A stretch of DNA of 64,000 nucleotides from contig NZ_LYCK01000011.1 of the NCBI RefSeq assembly GCF_001679045.1, positions 1-64,000 of the forward strand, read 5' to 3'. Positions within the stretch are counted from its first letter, which is position 1, and each line of letters begins with the position of its first letter. The notes under the pieces are model-generated. The model did no database searches, was not told the origin of the DNA, and worked only from the letters and a program-made list of their open reading frames with translations. The stretch comes from Haemophilus haemolyticus. GTDB taxonomy: Bacteria; Pseudomonadota; Gammaproteobacteria; Enterobacterales; Pasteurellaceae. The translations under genes were made by a program, and so were the position numbers. Shown piece by piece: positions 1 to 8,930 of this stretch.

Positions 1-3000
1 TCGTACGGTTTCACAAAGTCACGAGCTTCGCCGTTGTTTTGTAAGTTCCAACCTGCATTCAATACATCGCCCACGGTTGCGGCGTTGTTTGGATTAATGT
101 ACTTATCACCATTTTTATCCGTTGTATTTGGTGCTGCCGCATTGGTCGTTGGTGCTTGAGTATTTGCTTTTGCACCATCTAAGTTACCTGCTACATTAGA
201 TAATGTTGTTGGTGCTGTTGTACCCTCTGGGCCATTAACAGAAGTAATGACTTTATCTTTTGCAATTTCAGTTCCTTTTCCATCTGGCTCAGAATAATAT
301 TTAACTTCTTTACTACCATCTGGTTTTACTACAGTTTTAGGATATACTTTTGTTCCCTCTGCGGTTGTATAACTTACAGGTTGCTCAGGCATTTCTTGAG
401 CCTCTGCTTTCACAGTGATAGTACGAATGCCATTCTCTGTTTTACCAGATACAGTAACGCCACCTTCTCCAACAAACTTCACTTCATCAGCATTTTTTAC
501 TTGATCTGTATACGCTTTTGTTAAATCGCCTGTTGTTTTGTCCGAAGATACAACCCAACCCATATTACGTAAATCACCTACAGTAGCCGCTGTAGTATCA
601 GGAACAGCTGGAGTACCTGTAGCTGGTTTACTTAAATTCACAAGGCCGTCTTTTGGTTTTCCTTCTGCATAATTCGTCAAACCAGATGTAACATTTTTAA
701 TTGTTTTACCACCATTATCTAAGCCATCTTTTGTCAAAGATACTGGGTTTGCTGGCGCATCTTTTGGAGTGATTGTCATGCCATCACTATTGATTACAGT
801 TTTATCACCAGCTTGGTTTTTAAATTCAGCACTTGTTAAGCCACTTAATACTGGGTTTAGGGAATAGATAAACTCTTTACCAGCTTGTTTAATCGCTAAA
901 TTATTGCCTGCTTTGAAAGTTACTTTCTCTCCAGCTTTGATTAACTCTTCAGCGTTACCTTCTACTGTACCAGTGCCATCTTTATCTGCTGTCGCTTTCC
1001 AACCCATTTCTGTTAAAGCATTCACCAATTGATCCGCAGTGACCAATTTACCACCAGTTGTATTAGCTGTTGGCACTCCATTTGTTGTTGTAATCGTACC
1101 TGTTTTTGGAGTTAATGTGATGGTATCTCCAGATGCAGCTACATCTAACAATGTGCCATCGCTAGATTTAACAGTGAAAGCGATTCCATCTTCTTTATTT
1201 AACGCTTGTTTCTTAGTTTCAGTAGCCGTATCAGTGCCATTTTGTCCTTTTAACTGAATTGTATTATTTGCCACTTTATGGAATTGACTACCGTTAATAG
1301 CATCTTTAGAGTTTGCAGAAATGTCTCCATCTTTTACATTTGTAATTTTTACAGGTTCTTTACCATCTTTATCAGATACTTTGATAGAACCATCAGTTGC
1401 TTTAGCAAATTTAGGCCCTTCGCTACCACCTATTTGTACAGTGTCGAAAGATACATTATCTTTTGTAGCAAATGTAAATTTGCCAGCATTTTGTGTAATC
1501 TTGATGTTTTTATCTGCCTCAAAAGTTACTTTGTCACCAGCTTTTACCAATTGGTTAGTAGCTTCTTTACCTAATTCACCAGCAGTTGTTGCTGCTGATG
1601 TAGCTGTCCAAGCCGCGTTATTCACAGCATTTACAACCGTATCTACCGTTGCGATTTTACCTGCGTCATCAGTATTGACCGCTACGGTTCCAGCTTTATC
1701 TCCTGAGTCAACAGGATTAATTGTACCGGTATTAACTTTTAAGCCGTTGGCATCGGTTGTAAGGGTGTTATCTGCAGCTTTTACCTTGATTTTATTGTCG
1801 TTGGTTTTTTCCAAACCATCGCCAAGGTTTGCGCTGTATTTGATTGTACTGGTTTTGCCGTCTGTATTTGTAACAGATACACTTGTGCCGTCGCCGTCAA
1901 CAAAATTAACAGTGTCATAAGCGGTAACAAAATCTTTTGCTGTACCTTTCTCTTGCAAGTTCCAGCCTGCATTCAACACATCGCCCACGGTTGCAGCGTT
2001 GTTTTTGATGTCATTTACATTATTCGGTTTGTCTGCTTTAGTTGTCGGCTCAGTTGTACCTGTTTTCGCACCATCAAGGTTGCCAGCTACGTTGGTAATC
2101 GGATTGCCGCCGTTGTTTAAGCCATTTTCAGTCAATGAAACGGGTTTCTTACCTGTAGAGGTTGCCGGAGTAATGGTTACGCCTGCATTAGTGAGCATGG
2201 TTGTCGGCGCATTTGCATCTGTGCCTTTAAACTCTGCGCTGGTTAAGTTACTCAATACTGGATTCAAAGAATATGTGAATTTAGAAGTAACATGAGTCCC
2301 TGTTTTACGATTAGGGTTATCAGGATCTTCATAGGCATCTCTAGTCGCATCTTCTTGATTTAATACCAAGTTATCGCCTACACGAATTTTCACTTCATCA
2401 TTAAGACGAACTTTATCTACTTTACCTGTAGCCGTACCTGGATTTTCTCTTGTCGTTGTTTTACCATCGGCACTATGTACTTCAGTTCCTGCTGTTGCTT
2501 CAGTACCTTTTAGTTTCAACACACCAGAACTGTCCTTATCTTTCTCAGCTTCTACTGCCCAACCACTGGACATACGTTTTGTAACAGAGTTTAGCTGAGA
2601 ACCGTTGATCGCATCTGTAGAATCATCTGCAATACGACCCGCCGCCACGTTTTTCAACTGACGTTCTGCCCCTGGTGTACCAAAAGATACTACGTCACCT
2701 TCAGATGTATTCGTACCACCAGCCCAATAGAATGTATAGGCTACTTTTTTACTATCAAATGGTACAATATGGCCCTCTTCATCATAGGAAATATCTGTTT
2801 GACGAGTACCAATAGATTTGTCATCTGCTCTAGAACCTGTACCGATAGCCACCCCATTTTGTAGTTCGGAAACAGCTCCTGTTCCTAGGGCAACACCACC
2901 TAATTTTGTGACACGTGCCCCAGTACCAATAGCCGTACCTAAATCTCCAGTAGATAAGGAATGAATCCCCATGGAAATAGAACCATGACCGTTTTTATTA

Positions 3001-5039
3001 GCAGCTAAAGAATAATCTAATTTATCAATATTTAAAGTAGCGCCATTCGTTAACTCACCATAGGCTTGTTGAATAGTACCCGTTGCATTTTCCATTTCTA
3101 CAGAACGGATGGTACGTTCAACTTGTTCTCCACCAATGGTCTCTATTTTTTTAGTGGTTTTGATGACCGTACGTTTTTGTGCGTCTTTTTTCTCTTTTTG
3201 ATAACTTACTTTTTGACTAGCTACCTTGGTAATTTCCGATCCACCAATCATGATGGAGGAGTCACCTTGCGCCTGTGTACCAAGACCCATAGCAATAGCG
3301 CCTTGTTCCCCAGACGCTTTCGCCCCTTGACCAACTGCAATATCAGCCTCTTTTGTTGCTTGTGCCCCTTGACCGACTGCAACAGAAGAGGTTGTCGCAT
3401 TAGAATGATCACCAACCGCTACCGCAGATTTATCAGCATTTGCTTTATAACCTGCAGCCACAGCTGATTCTTCTGCTTTCGCTGCTGTACCTGCTGCTAC
3501 TGCATACTTACCATTAGCCAAAGCTCCCATACCTATTGCAACTGCTGCTTCTGCATTTGCTTGAATTTGCGAACCGGCACCAATTGCTGTTGCACCAAAT
3601 GCACCTTTACGCACTAAAGCATTCGTACCGATAGCCGTACCTAATGGTGTACCCGAGTGAGCTTGTGCCCCTAATACTACTGAACCATCTTGTGCATAAG
3701 TTGCTTTATATTTTTTATCTAAAGGAGTACCAACAAGACGTGCATAAGCACCACTAATTGTGTCATTAGATATGTTTGCGTCTTGATTATGATCTTCTGT
3801 TTCTGTAACCTTAAAATTTTCTTTAGTTGATTTGTAATACTTTTTATCTGCAAATTGAGTGATATCATTTCCACCTAAAGCTATCGCACCCATACCAGCA
3901 ATTGTTTGGGCCCCGATTGCCACAGATTGGTCTCCTATAGCACGTGCATTACGACCCAACGCTGTGGCTTCATTAATATCTACATTTGTATATCCGTTTG
4001 TTCCACCAGCTATTCTTTGGAAATCAGTATTAACATCTTTAACACCAAACGCTTTTTTTAGCACTTCATCATTAGTGTCAACATCTGTCGCATTTCCCGC
4101 AGGCATTTTATTAGGATCTAAACTTCTAAATCCTGCTCCAGCACCGGCTCCTACTGCCACAGAAGAATTGATAGAAATCGCACTGTCTCTATTAACTCCT
4201 GTAAAAGCACCAGTACCAATAGCTACACCGCCTGCATCGTCACCACTACGATTTAAAACGCCCTTATTACTCCCAGAAACCGCTCCAGCTCCAATAGCTA
4301 CACTATGACCTGAACCTTGATCTCGAGTTTCAGCTTCTCTACCGAAAGCAATATCATTAACCTTTCTTGCTTTACTAGAGTGACCAAGAGCCATTGACTT
4401 TTCAGCACTTGCATTGCTTCCCCATCCGAGGGCATAACTATCGTTACCCGTCGCATTCGATCCGGTTCCCAATGCTACAGATGTAGCACCAGTTGCTTTT
4501 GTGTTAGAACCTAAAGCAATACTATTATTACCGCTTGCAGCAGATGTATTCCCTATAGAAATAGAATTCACACCGGTTGCTTGACTTTTATAACCTACTG
4601 CCACTGCTTGCTTATCAGTTGCCTGAGCCAGCACCCCAACAGCAACTGACTGGTCACTAGTAGATTTAGAGTCAATACCTAGGGCAATTGCACTATCTCC
4701 TGTGGCTTGTGCTTTTCTACCTACCGCTACTGCATTGTTCTGAGTAGCCTTAGATTCTTTACCTACAGCAACGGCATTATTTCCTGAAGCATTTGACGAT
4801 TGCCCCCAAGCGACATTGGTATCACTACCTGTGCCCGGTTCATTGACGACAGCATAAGCCGAATGACCGCTTAATAACGCCAATGCGACTGCTGAAGATT
4901 TAATAAAATTGCCTGAAAATTTGACCGCACTTTTTTGTGCATTTGATGCACTTTGTTTTTTATGTGCTTTGGTTAATTCTGAAACCGCCACCCAAGATTG
5001 CGTTGCTTGGCTCCAAACGATACGGAAGATTTTATTCAT
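1..5039 (-). CDS. Trimeric autotransporter adhesin, Hia/Hsf/YadA type (partial, C-terminus outside window)
   Basis: At least 1,679 codons are open from the ATG at 5037-5039 to the window edge; the C-terminal anchor is not present. Spot checks at the start, near 2.3 kb and at the edge are all in one frame. The N-terminus is an extended signal peptide (MNKIFRIVWSQATQSW...) with likely cleavage after SGHSAYA (about residue 63). A long YadA-like head follows to about residue 740, full of AxAxGxxxxA repeats (AVAVGKESKA, SIALGSNTKA). After it come neck/HIN-type (DAINGSQLN), Trp-ring (SLNPVLSNLTSAEF) and KG/GIN-type (LNNGGNPITNV) modules, some repeated. Such proteins trimerise in the outer membrane and bind host cells or matrix. 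An AGAGAG-type ribosome site precedes the ATG. Only one uptake core (4922-4930) lies in 5 kb, which hints at separate ancestry. The leader and head differ from the Hia I remember, so the ligand cannot be predicted. Confidence 0.93.
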   Translation of the reverse strand, partial: MNKIFRIVWSQATQSWVAVSELTKAHKKQSASNAQKSAVKFSGNFIKSSAVALALLSGHSAYAVVNEPGTGSDTNVAWGQSSNASGNNAVAVGKESKATQNNAVAVGRKAQATGDSAIALGIDSKSTSDQSVAVGVLAQATDKQAVAVGYKSQATGVNSISIGNTSAASGNNSIALGSNTKATGATSVALGTGSNATGNDSYALGWGSNASAEKSMALGHSSKARKVNDIAFGREAETRDQGSGHSVAIGAGAVSGSNKGVLNRSGDDAGGVAIGTGAFTGVNRDSAISINSSVAVGAGAGAGFRSLDPNKMPAGNATDVDTNDEVLKKAFGVKDVNTDFQRIAGGTNGYTNVDINEATALGRNARAIGDQSVAIGAQTIAGMGAIALGGNDITQFADKKYYKSTKENFKVTETEDHNQDANISNDTISGAYARLVGTPLDKKYKATYAQDGSVVLGAQAHSGTPLGTAIGTNALVRKGAFGATAIGAGSQIQANAEAAVAIGMGALANGKYAVAAGTAAKAEESAVAAGYKANADKSAVAVGDHSNATTSSVAVGQGAQATKEADIAVGQGAKASGEQGAIAMGLGTQAQGDSSIMIGGSEITKVASQKVSYQKEKKDAQKRTVIKTTKKIETIGGEQVERTIRSVEMENATGTIQQAYGELTNGATLNIDKLDYSLAANKNGHGSISMGIHSLSTGDLGTAIGTGARVTKLGGVALGTGAVSELQNGVAIGTGSRADDKSIGTRQTDISYDEEGHIVPFDSKKVAYTFYWAGGTNTSEGDVVSFGTPGAERQLKNVAAGRIADDSTDAINGSQLNSVTKRMSSGWAVEAEKDKDSSGVLKLKGTEATAGTEVHSADGKTTTRENPGTATGKVDKVRLNDEVKIRVGDNLVLNQEDATRDAYEDPDNPNRKTGTHVTSKFTYSLNPVLSNLTSAEFKGTDANAPTTMLTNAGVTITPATSTGKKPVSLTENGLNNGGNPITNVAGNLDGAKTGTTEPTTKADKPNNVNDIKNNAATVGDVLNAGWNLQEKGTAKDFVTAYDTVNFVDGDGTSVSVTNTDGKTSTIKYSANLGDGLEKTNDNKIKVKAADNTLTTDANGLKVNTGTINPVDSGDKAGTVAVNTDDAGKIATVDTVVNAVNNAAWTATSAATTAGELGKEATNQLVKAGDKVTFEADKNIKITQNAGKFTFATKDNVSFDTVQIGGSEGPKFAKATDGSIKVSDKDGKEPVKITNVKDGDISANSKDAINGSQFHKVANNTIQLKGQNGTDTATETKKQALNKEDGIAFTVKSSDGTLLDVAASGDTITLTPKTGTITTTNGVPTANTTGGKLVTADQLVNALTEMGWKATADKDGTGTVEGNAEELIKAGEKVTFKAGNNLAIKQAGKEFIYSLNPVLSGLTSAEFKNQAGDKTVINSDGMTITPKDAPANPVSLTKDGLDNGGKTIKNVTSGLTNYAEGKPKDGLVNLSKPATGTPAVPDTTAATVGDLRNMGWVVSSDKTTGDLTKAYTDQVKNADEVKFVGEGGVTVSGKTENGIRTITVKAEAQEMPEQPVSYTTAEGTKVYPKTVVKPDGSKEVKYYSEPDGKGTEIAKDKVITSVNGPEGTTAPTTLSNVAGNLDGAKANTQAPTTNAAAPNTTDKNGDKYINPNNAATVGDVLNAGWNLQNNGEARDFVKPY

Positions 5040-5122
5040 AAATGTCTCTCTAACGATGTTAAAAATACCCTCAATCTCTTATTCAATTAATAAAAGAACT
5101 TGGGCGTAAATAAAGTGGAAAA

Positions 5123-5150
5123 ATTATACAGATTTAGTCATGAAATTCAA
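5123..5150 (-). promoter_or_regulatory. Putative sigma-70 promoter of the adhesin gene
   Basis: On the minus strand a TTGAAT -35 (5145-5150) is separated by 16 bases from a perfect TATAAT -10 (5123-5128). It lies about 85 bases upstream of the adhesin ATG. No simple-sequence tract that could phase-vary expression is visible between it and the start. Confidence 0.6.
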
Positions 5151-5205
5151 TTTAAAAATACAATCTTTACGATAATTTACATTTATCAAGTGTAATGAGA
5201 AACAA

Positions 5206-5221
5206 AGGCAAACGTTTGCTT
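5206..5221. promoter_or_regulatory. PurR/LacI-family-like operator palindrome
   Basis: The 12-base perfect palindrome GCAAACGTTTGC (5208-5219) is the core of the enterobacterial PurR operator; the flanking bases also nearly fit (AGGCAAACGTTTGCTT). It lies about 55 bases upstream of the adhesin -35 box and downstream of neuA. Which gene it controls, if any, is unknown. Confidence 0.5.
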
Positions 5222-5302
5222 TTTTTTGCGCAAGAAGTAAGCCAAAAGTGCGGTGAGTTTTAGAGAAGTTTTTATTGGGAAAAAGCAAATAGGCTTATCA
5301 AA

Positions 5303-5333
5303 AAACAAAGGCCGCGACATGCGGCCAATTTTT
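5303..5333 (-). terminator. Rho-independent terminator after neuA
   Basis: Stem GGCCGC (5310-5315) / GCGGCC (5321-5326) with a 5-base loop. It is flanked by A-runs and T-runs on both sides, so it can work in either direction, and it starts 7 bases after the neuA stop. Confidence 0.85.
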
Positions 5334-6038
<705 letters not shown>

Positions 6039-6121
6039 CTATTCTAGAATCTTTCCCTTGTTTTAGCAAAAACTAATCTTTAATATGGCAGCACATTTTT
6101 ATTTAAAAAAGAGGAAATAAA

Positions 6122-6784
6122 ATGACTCAACTTACTCGTGAACAAGTTCTTGAACTCTTTCATCAACGCAGCTCAACACGTTATTACGACCCTGCAAAAA
6201 AAATCAGTGATGAAGATTTTGAATGTATTTTAGAGTGCGGTCGATTATCGCCGAGTTCTGTAGGCTCTGAACCTTGGAAATTTTTAGTGATTCAAAATAA
6301 AACCTTACGCGAAAAAATGAAACCTTTTAGCTGGGGAATGATGAATCAGCTTGATCATTGTAGTCACCTTGTGGTGATGTTAGCAAAGAAAAATGCCCGT
6401 TATGACAGTCCATTTTTTGTGGATGTGATGACGCGCAAAGGCTTGAACGCAGAGCAACAACAAGCCGCCTTCGCAAAATACAAAGCCTTGCAAGAAGAAG
6501 ATATGAAATTGCTGGAAAGCGACCGCACTTTATTTGATTGGTGCAGTAAACAAACTTATATCGCCCTTGCCAATATGCTTACTGGCGCTGCAGCCCTTGG
6601 CATCGATTCTTGCCCAATCGAAGGTTTTCATTACGATAAAATGAATGAATGCCTCGCCGAAGAAGGATTATTTGATCCTCAAGAATATGCGGTTTCTGTC
6701 GCCGCAACTTTCGGCTACCGCTCACGCGATATTGCGAAAAAATCCCGTAAAGGGTTGGATGAAGTGGTGAAATGGGTGAAGTAA
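6122..6784 (+). CDS. nfsB: NAD(P)H-dependent FMN nitroreductase family protein (NfsB-like)
   Basis: A 220-residue flavoprotein of the nitroreductase family, which reduces nitroaromatics and quinones in the cytoplasm using bound FMN. The N-terminal FMN-contacting segment HQRSSTRYYDP (from residue 14) and the PSSVGSEPWKF stretch are typical. A late segment, GAAALGIDSCPIEGF, closely resembles E. coli NfsB, whose length (217) also matches. AAGAGGAAA precedes the ATG. Single-gene unit with a strong terminator shared with the convergent toxin gene. The physiological substrate is not known from sequence. Confidence 0.9.
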   Translation: MTQLTREQVLELFHQRSSTRYYDPAKKISDEDFECILECGRLSPSSVGSEPWKFLVIQNKTLREKMKPFSWGMMNQLDHCSHLVVMLAKKNARYDSPFFVDVMTRKGLNAEQQQAAFAKYKALQEEDMKLLESDRTLFDWCSKQTYIALANMLTGAAALGIDSCPIEGFHYDKMNECLAEEGLFDPQEYAVSVAATFGYRSRDIAKKSRKGLDEVVKWVK

Positions 6785-6787
6785 ATA

Positions 6788-6823
6788 AAAATTGCCCTAG
6801 CAAAAAAACTAGGGCAATTTTTA
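6788..6823. terminator. Bidirectional terminator between nitroreductase and toxin genes
   Basis: Perfect 13-base stem AAAATTGCCCTAG (6788-6800) / CTAGGGCAATTTT (6809-6821) with an A-rich loop and T-runs on both sides. The last bases are inside the toxin stop region, so both convergent genes can use it. Confidence 0.9.
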
Positions 6824-7174
6824 GTCTCTTAAAATCGCTTCAACAATGTCTTGAACTTCAAATAAAACATAATCTGGTACAGATTCAACTTTTTTCGCGT
6901 CTCTACCTCGAAAGTCAATTATTCTGGCTTGATATGCAACAACCACACCTTGTGTCTTACAGCCTGTCCCACTTAGCGTTACCGCAAAACCATTTTCTCT
7001 AGCAGGCGCCGCATTTCCTTGTGTAATCGGTGCTATCATCATAAATCCCAAATTATGAAATTTATTATCGCTTAATACTAATGCAGGACGTTTCTCACCC
7101 TGTAATTCATTTCCTACAACGGGATTCAAGCAAACCGTGATAATATCACCTCTTTCAAATTGTTGTTTAGCCAT
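6821..7174 (-). CDS. MazF/PemK/ChpB-type endoribonuclease toxin
   Basis: A 117-residue protein of the MazF/PemK family, which cleaves mRNA and is neutralised by the antitoxin encoded just upstream. Family features seen are RGDIITV near the N-terminus, GEKRPALVLS, APITQG and GVVVAYQARIIDF. It resembles E. coli ChpB more than MazF (FERGDI, PITQG, GVV.NQVR). I chose the ATG at 7172-7174, which overlaps the antitoxin TGA by one base (TGATG) and has AGGA 7 bases before it; a TTG at 7177 is a poorer choice. I do not recall this pair at this position in strain Rd, so it may be strain-variable. Confidence 0.9.
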   Translation of the reverse strand: MAKQQFERGDIITVCLNPVVGNELQGEKRPALVLSDNKFHNLGFMMIAPITQGNAAPARENGFAVTLSGTGCKTQGVVVAYQARIIDFRGRDAKKVESVPDYVLFEVQDIVEAILRD

Positions 7175-7443
7175 CAAATTTCCTGCCCTGCCGGCTCAAG
7201 TAAATCCCATTCTTGAATAACGGGTAATTGTTTTGATGAGGTCATTGCAAGACGTTCATCTAAGGTTAATCTTTTTCTTTTTTTCGGATTATTAGGCACA
7301 ACAATCACTTTAATTGTATTGTCGCTGATTTTTTCTAGTTCCAAAAAATCCCCCATATCTAAATTCATAGAATCGGTAAAGTCCTTAGGTAAACGGATTG
7401 CTTTACTATTTCCCCACTGTTTTACTTGTAATCTCATATTCAT
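7174..7443 (-). CDS. AbrB/MazE-type antitoxin (ChpS/PemI-like)
   Basis: An 89-residue protein with an N-terminal AbrB/MazE swapped-hairpin DNA-binding motif (QVKQWGNSKAIRLPKDF, about residues 6-22). It has a charged, probably disordered C-terminal tail that would wrap the toxin. It is first in the operon and overlaps the toxin gene by one base, the usual antitoxin-first order. Such antitoxins repress their own promoter, and an inverted repeat about 90 bases upstream could be an operator. A second in-frame ATG at 7435-7437 is also possible; neither has a strong Shine-Dalgarno. Confidence 0.88.
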   Translation of the reverse strand: MNMRLQVKQWGNSKAIRLPKDFTDSMNLDMGDFLELEKISDNTIKVIVVPNNPKKRKRLTLDERLAMTSSKQLPVIQEWDLLEPAGQEI

Positions 7444-7530
7444 CGTTATATAGCTGACAAAAGTTTATTTTTAATAAAAAATAAGTCAAAAATCAGCCTC
7501 TCCTTGTAATAATTAACCATCGATAAAAAT

Positions 7531-7547
7531 GTATCACTTAATGATAC
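7531..7547. promoter_or_regulatory. Inverted repeat, possible antitoxin operator
   Basis: GTATCA (7531-7536) and TGATAC (7542-7547) form a perfect 6-base inverted repeat around CTTAA. It is upstream of the antitoxin gene and outside the mrp terminator. Autoregulation by the AbrB-type antitoxin is an inference. Confidence 0.35.
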
Positions 7548-7634
7548 CTTGCTAGTGTAGCTTTATATTTGTTTATGTCAAATAAAAGGATCATTTCATC
7601 ATATTCAAGGTAAATTAGATGAAAATAAATTTTA

Positions 7635-7662
7635 AGGGCTGCACATGCAGCCCTATCTTTTT
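7635..7662. terminator. Terminator downstream of mrp
   Basis: Stem AGGGCTGCA (7635-7643) / TGCAGCCCT (7646-7654). T-runs occur on both sides, the stronger on the plus strand. It ends just downstream of the mrp stop. Confidence 0.75.
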
Positions 7663-7667
7663 TTCGA

Positions 7668-8780
7668 TTATTTCACTTCTTTAAATAAAATCTCACTTGG
7701 AATTACCGAACCTTGCCAATAAAGTTCTGTAGAGACTTTTTCGGCAAGTTGTAGGAATGCTTGTGAAATTTCATTTTCAGGCACTCGCACAACAGTTGGG
7801 TTGCCTGCATCTAAATCTTCACGGATACGAATGTGTAAAGGAAGTTGACCTAATACTTTCACATTGTATTTTTCAGCCATTTTCTCTGCACCGCCTGTGC
7901 CAAAAATCGCTTCGTGGTGACCGCACTCGCTACAAATGTGCATCGACATATTTTCCACAATACCTAATACTGGCACGGATACTCGCTCAAACATTGAAAT
8001 ACCCTTCACTGCATCAAGCAAAGCAATATCTTGTGGGGTTGTCACAACCACTGCACCCGTTACAGGGATTTGTTGTGATAAGGTAAGTTGAATATCACCA
8101 GTGCCCGGAGGCATATCGATAACAAGATAATCTAAACTATCCCATAGGGTTTCATTTAATAATTGGCTTAATGCGCTACTCGCCATTGGACCACGCCAAA
8201 TTGTTGCGCTATCTTCATTCATTAAAAAGCCAATGGAATTTGCAGATAAACCATGTGCTTTAATTGGGGTAATGTGTTGATTATCTGGCGAAGTTGGACG
8301 TTGATCCGCTGCGCCTAACATATGTGGAATAGAAGGGCCATAAATATCCGCATCTAAAATTCCAACACGTGCGCCTTGTGCTTGTAATGCTAAAGCTAGA
8401 TTAACCGAAACCGATGATTTCCCTACGCCGCCTTTACCAGAACTCACCGCAATAATATTTTTCACACCTTTTACGGCTGGTTGATTATTTGCACGTTTAA
8501 GTGTGGCGATTTGATAAGTCACCGCCCATTTAATTGCTTTGCAATCTGTCGCTTTCAACAACGCATCTGAAACCGCTTGTTTTAACTGTTCTACACCAGA
8601 ATTCCATGCAAAAGGTAATTTCAATTCAATGCGTAAAGTATCACCGCCCTTTTCCACTTTTTTCAAAGTATTAAGCGCAATCAGATCCTTTTGCAGGGTT
8701 GGATGCTGAAATTGTTGGATAATCTGCTGAACTTGATTTTGCTGCTCGGCAGTCAAATTATCAGAAAAGTAGGTTGCCAT
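7668..8780 (-). CDS. apbC: Mrp/ApbC iron-sulfur cluster carrier ATPase
   Basis: A 370-residue ParA/MinD-superfamily P-loop ATPase that carries and transfers Fe-S clusters in the cytoplasm. An N-terminal DUF59-like region (1-100) precedes the deviant Walker A GKGGVGKS (115-122). IDMPPGTGD is the later nucleotide-binding motif, and the cluster-binding CxxC is C283/C286 (ICSEC). The start at MATYF is supported by AGGAAG 6 bases upstream; an open GTG start 48 bases earlier lacks a ribosome site. It is divergent from metG, an arrangement also found in enterics. Confidence 0.96.
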   Translation of the reverse strand: MATYFSDNLTAEQQNQVQQIIQQFQHPTLQKDLIALNTLKKVEKGGDTLRIELKLPFAWNSGVEQLKQAVSDALLKATDCKAIKWAVTYQIATLKRANNQPAVKGVKNIIAVSSGKGGVGKSSVSVNLALALQAQGARVGILDADIYGPSIPHMLGAADQRPTSPDNQHITPIKAHGLSANSIGFLMNEDSATIWRGPMASSALSQLLNETLWDSLDYLVIDMPPGTGDIQLTLSQQIPVTGAVVVTTPQDIALLDAVKGISMFERVSVPVLGIVENMSMHICSECGHHEAIFGTGGAEKMAEKYNVKVLGQLPLHIRIREDLDAGNPTVVRVPENEISQAFLQLAEKVSTELYWQGSVIPSEILFKEVK

Positions 8781-8930
8781 AATAACTTCCTGTTTAGTAG
8801 AGTAAATTTGTCGGGCATATTTAATCACGGAAAGTGCGGTATGTTAAGTTAAAGTTTTTCAAACTAGAAAAAAAGCCCTGTATCGGGTAAGATGTCCACA
8901 ATTTTTATATGCTAAAAAAGAGAATAATAA

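Noticed and set aside
1039..4308. Plus-strand open frames (about 60-200 codons) across the first 4.3 kb
   Set aside because: They lie opposite the continuous adhesin frame, have odd composition (long Val/Ala/Pro or Phe/Tyr runs) and lack ribosome sites; they are antisense shadows.
1..5039. Dense short repeats that could look like a CRISPR array
   Set aside because: The repeats are degenerate, in frame and encode YadA-type head repeats; there are no regular spacers or cas genes.
8781..8828. GTG start giving Mrp 16 extra residues
   Set aside because: No ribosome site; AGGAAG immediately precedes the ATG at 8780 and gives the family length.
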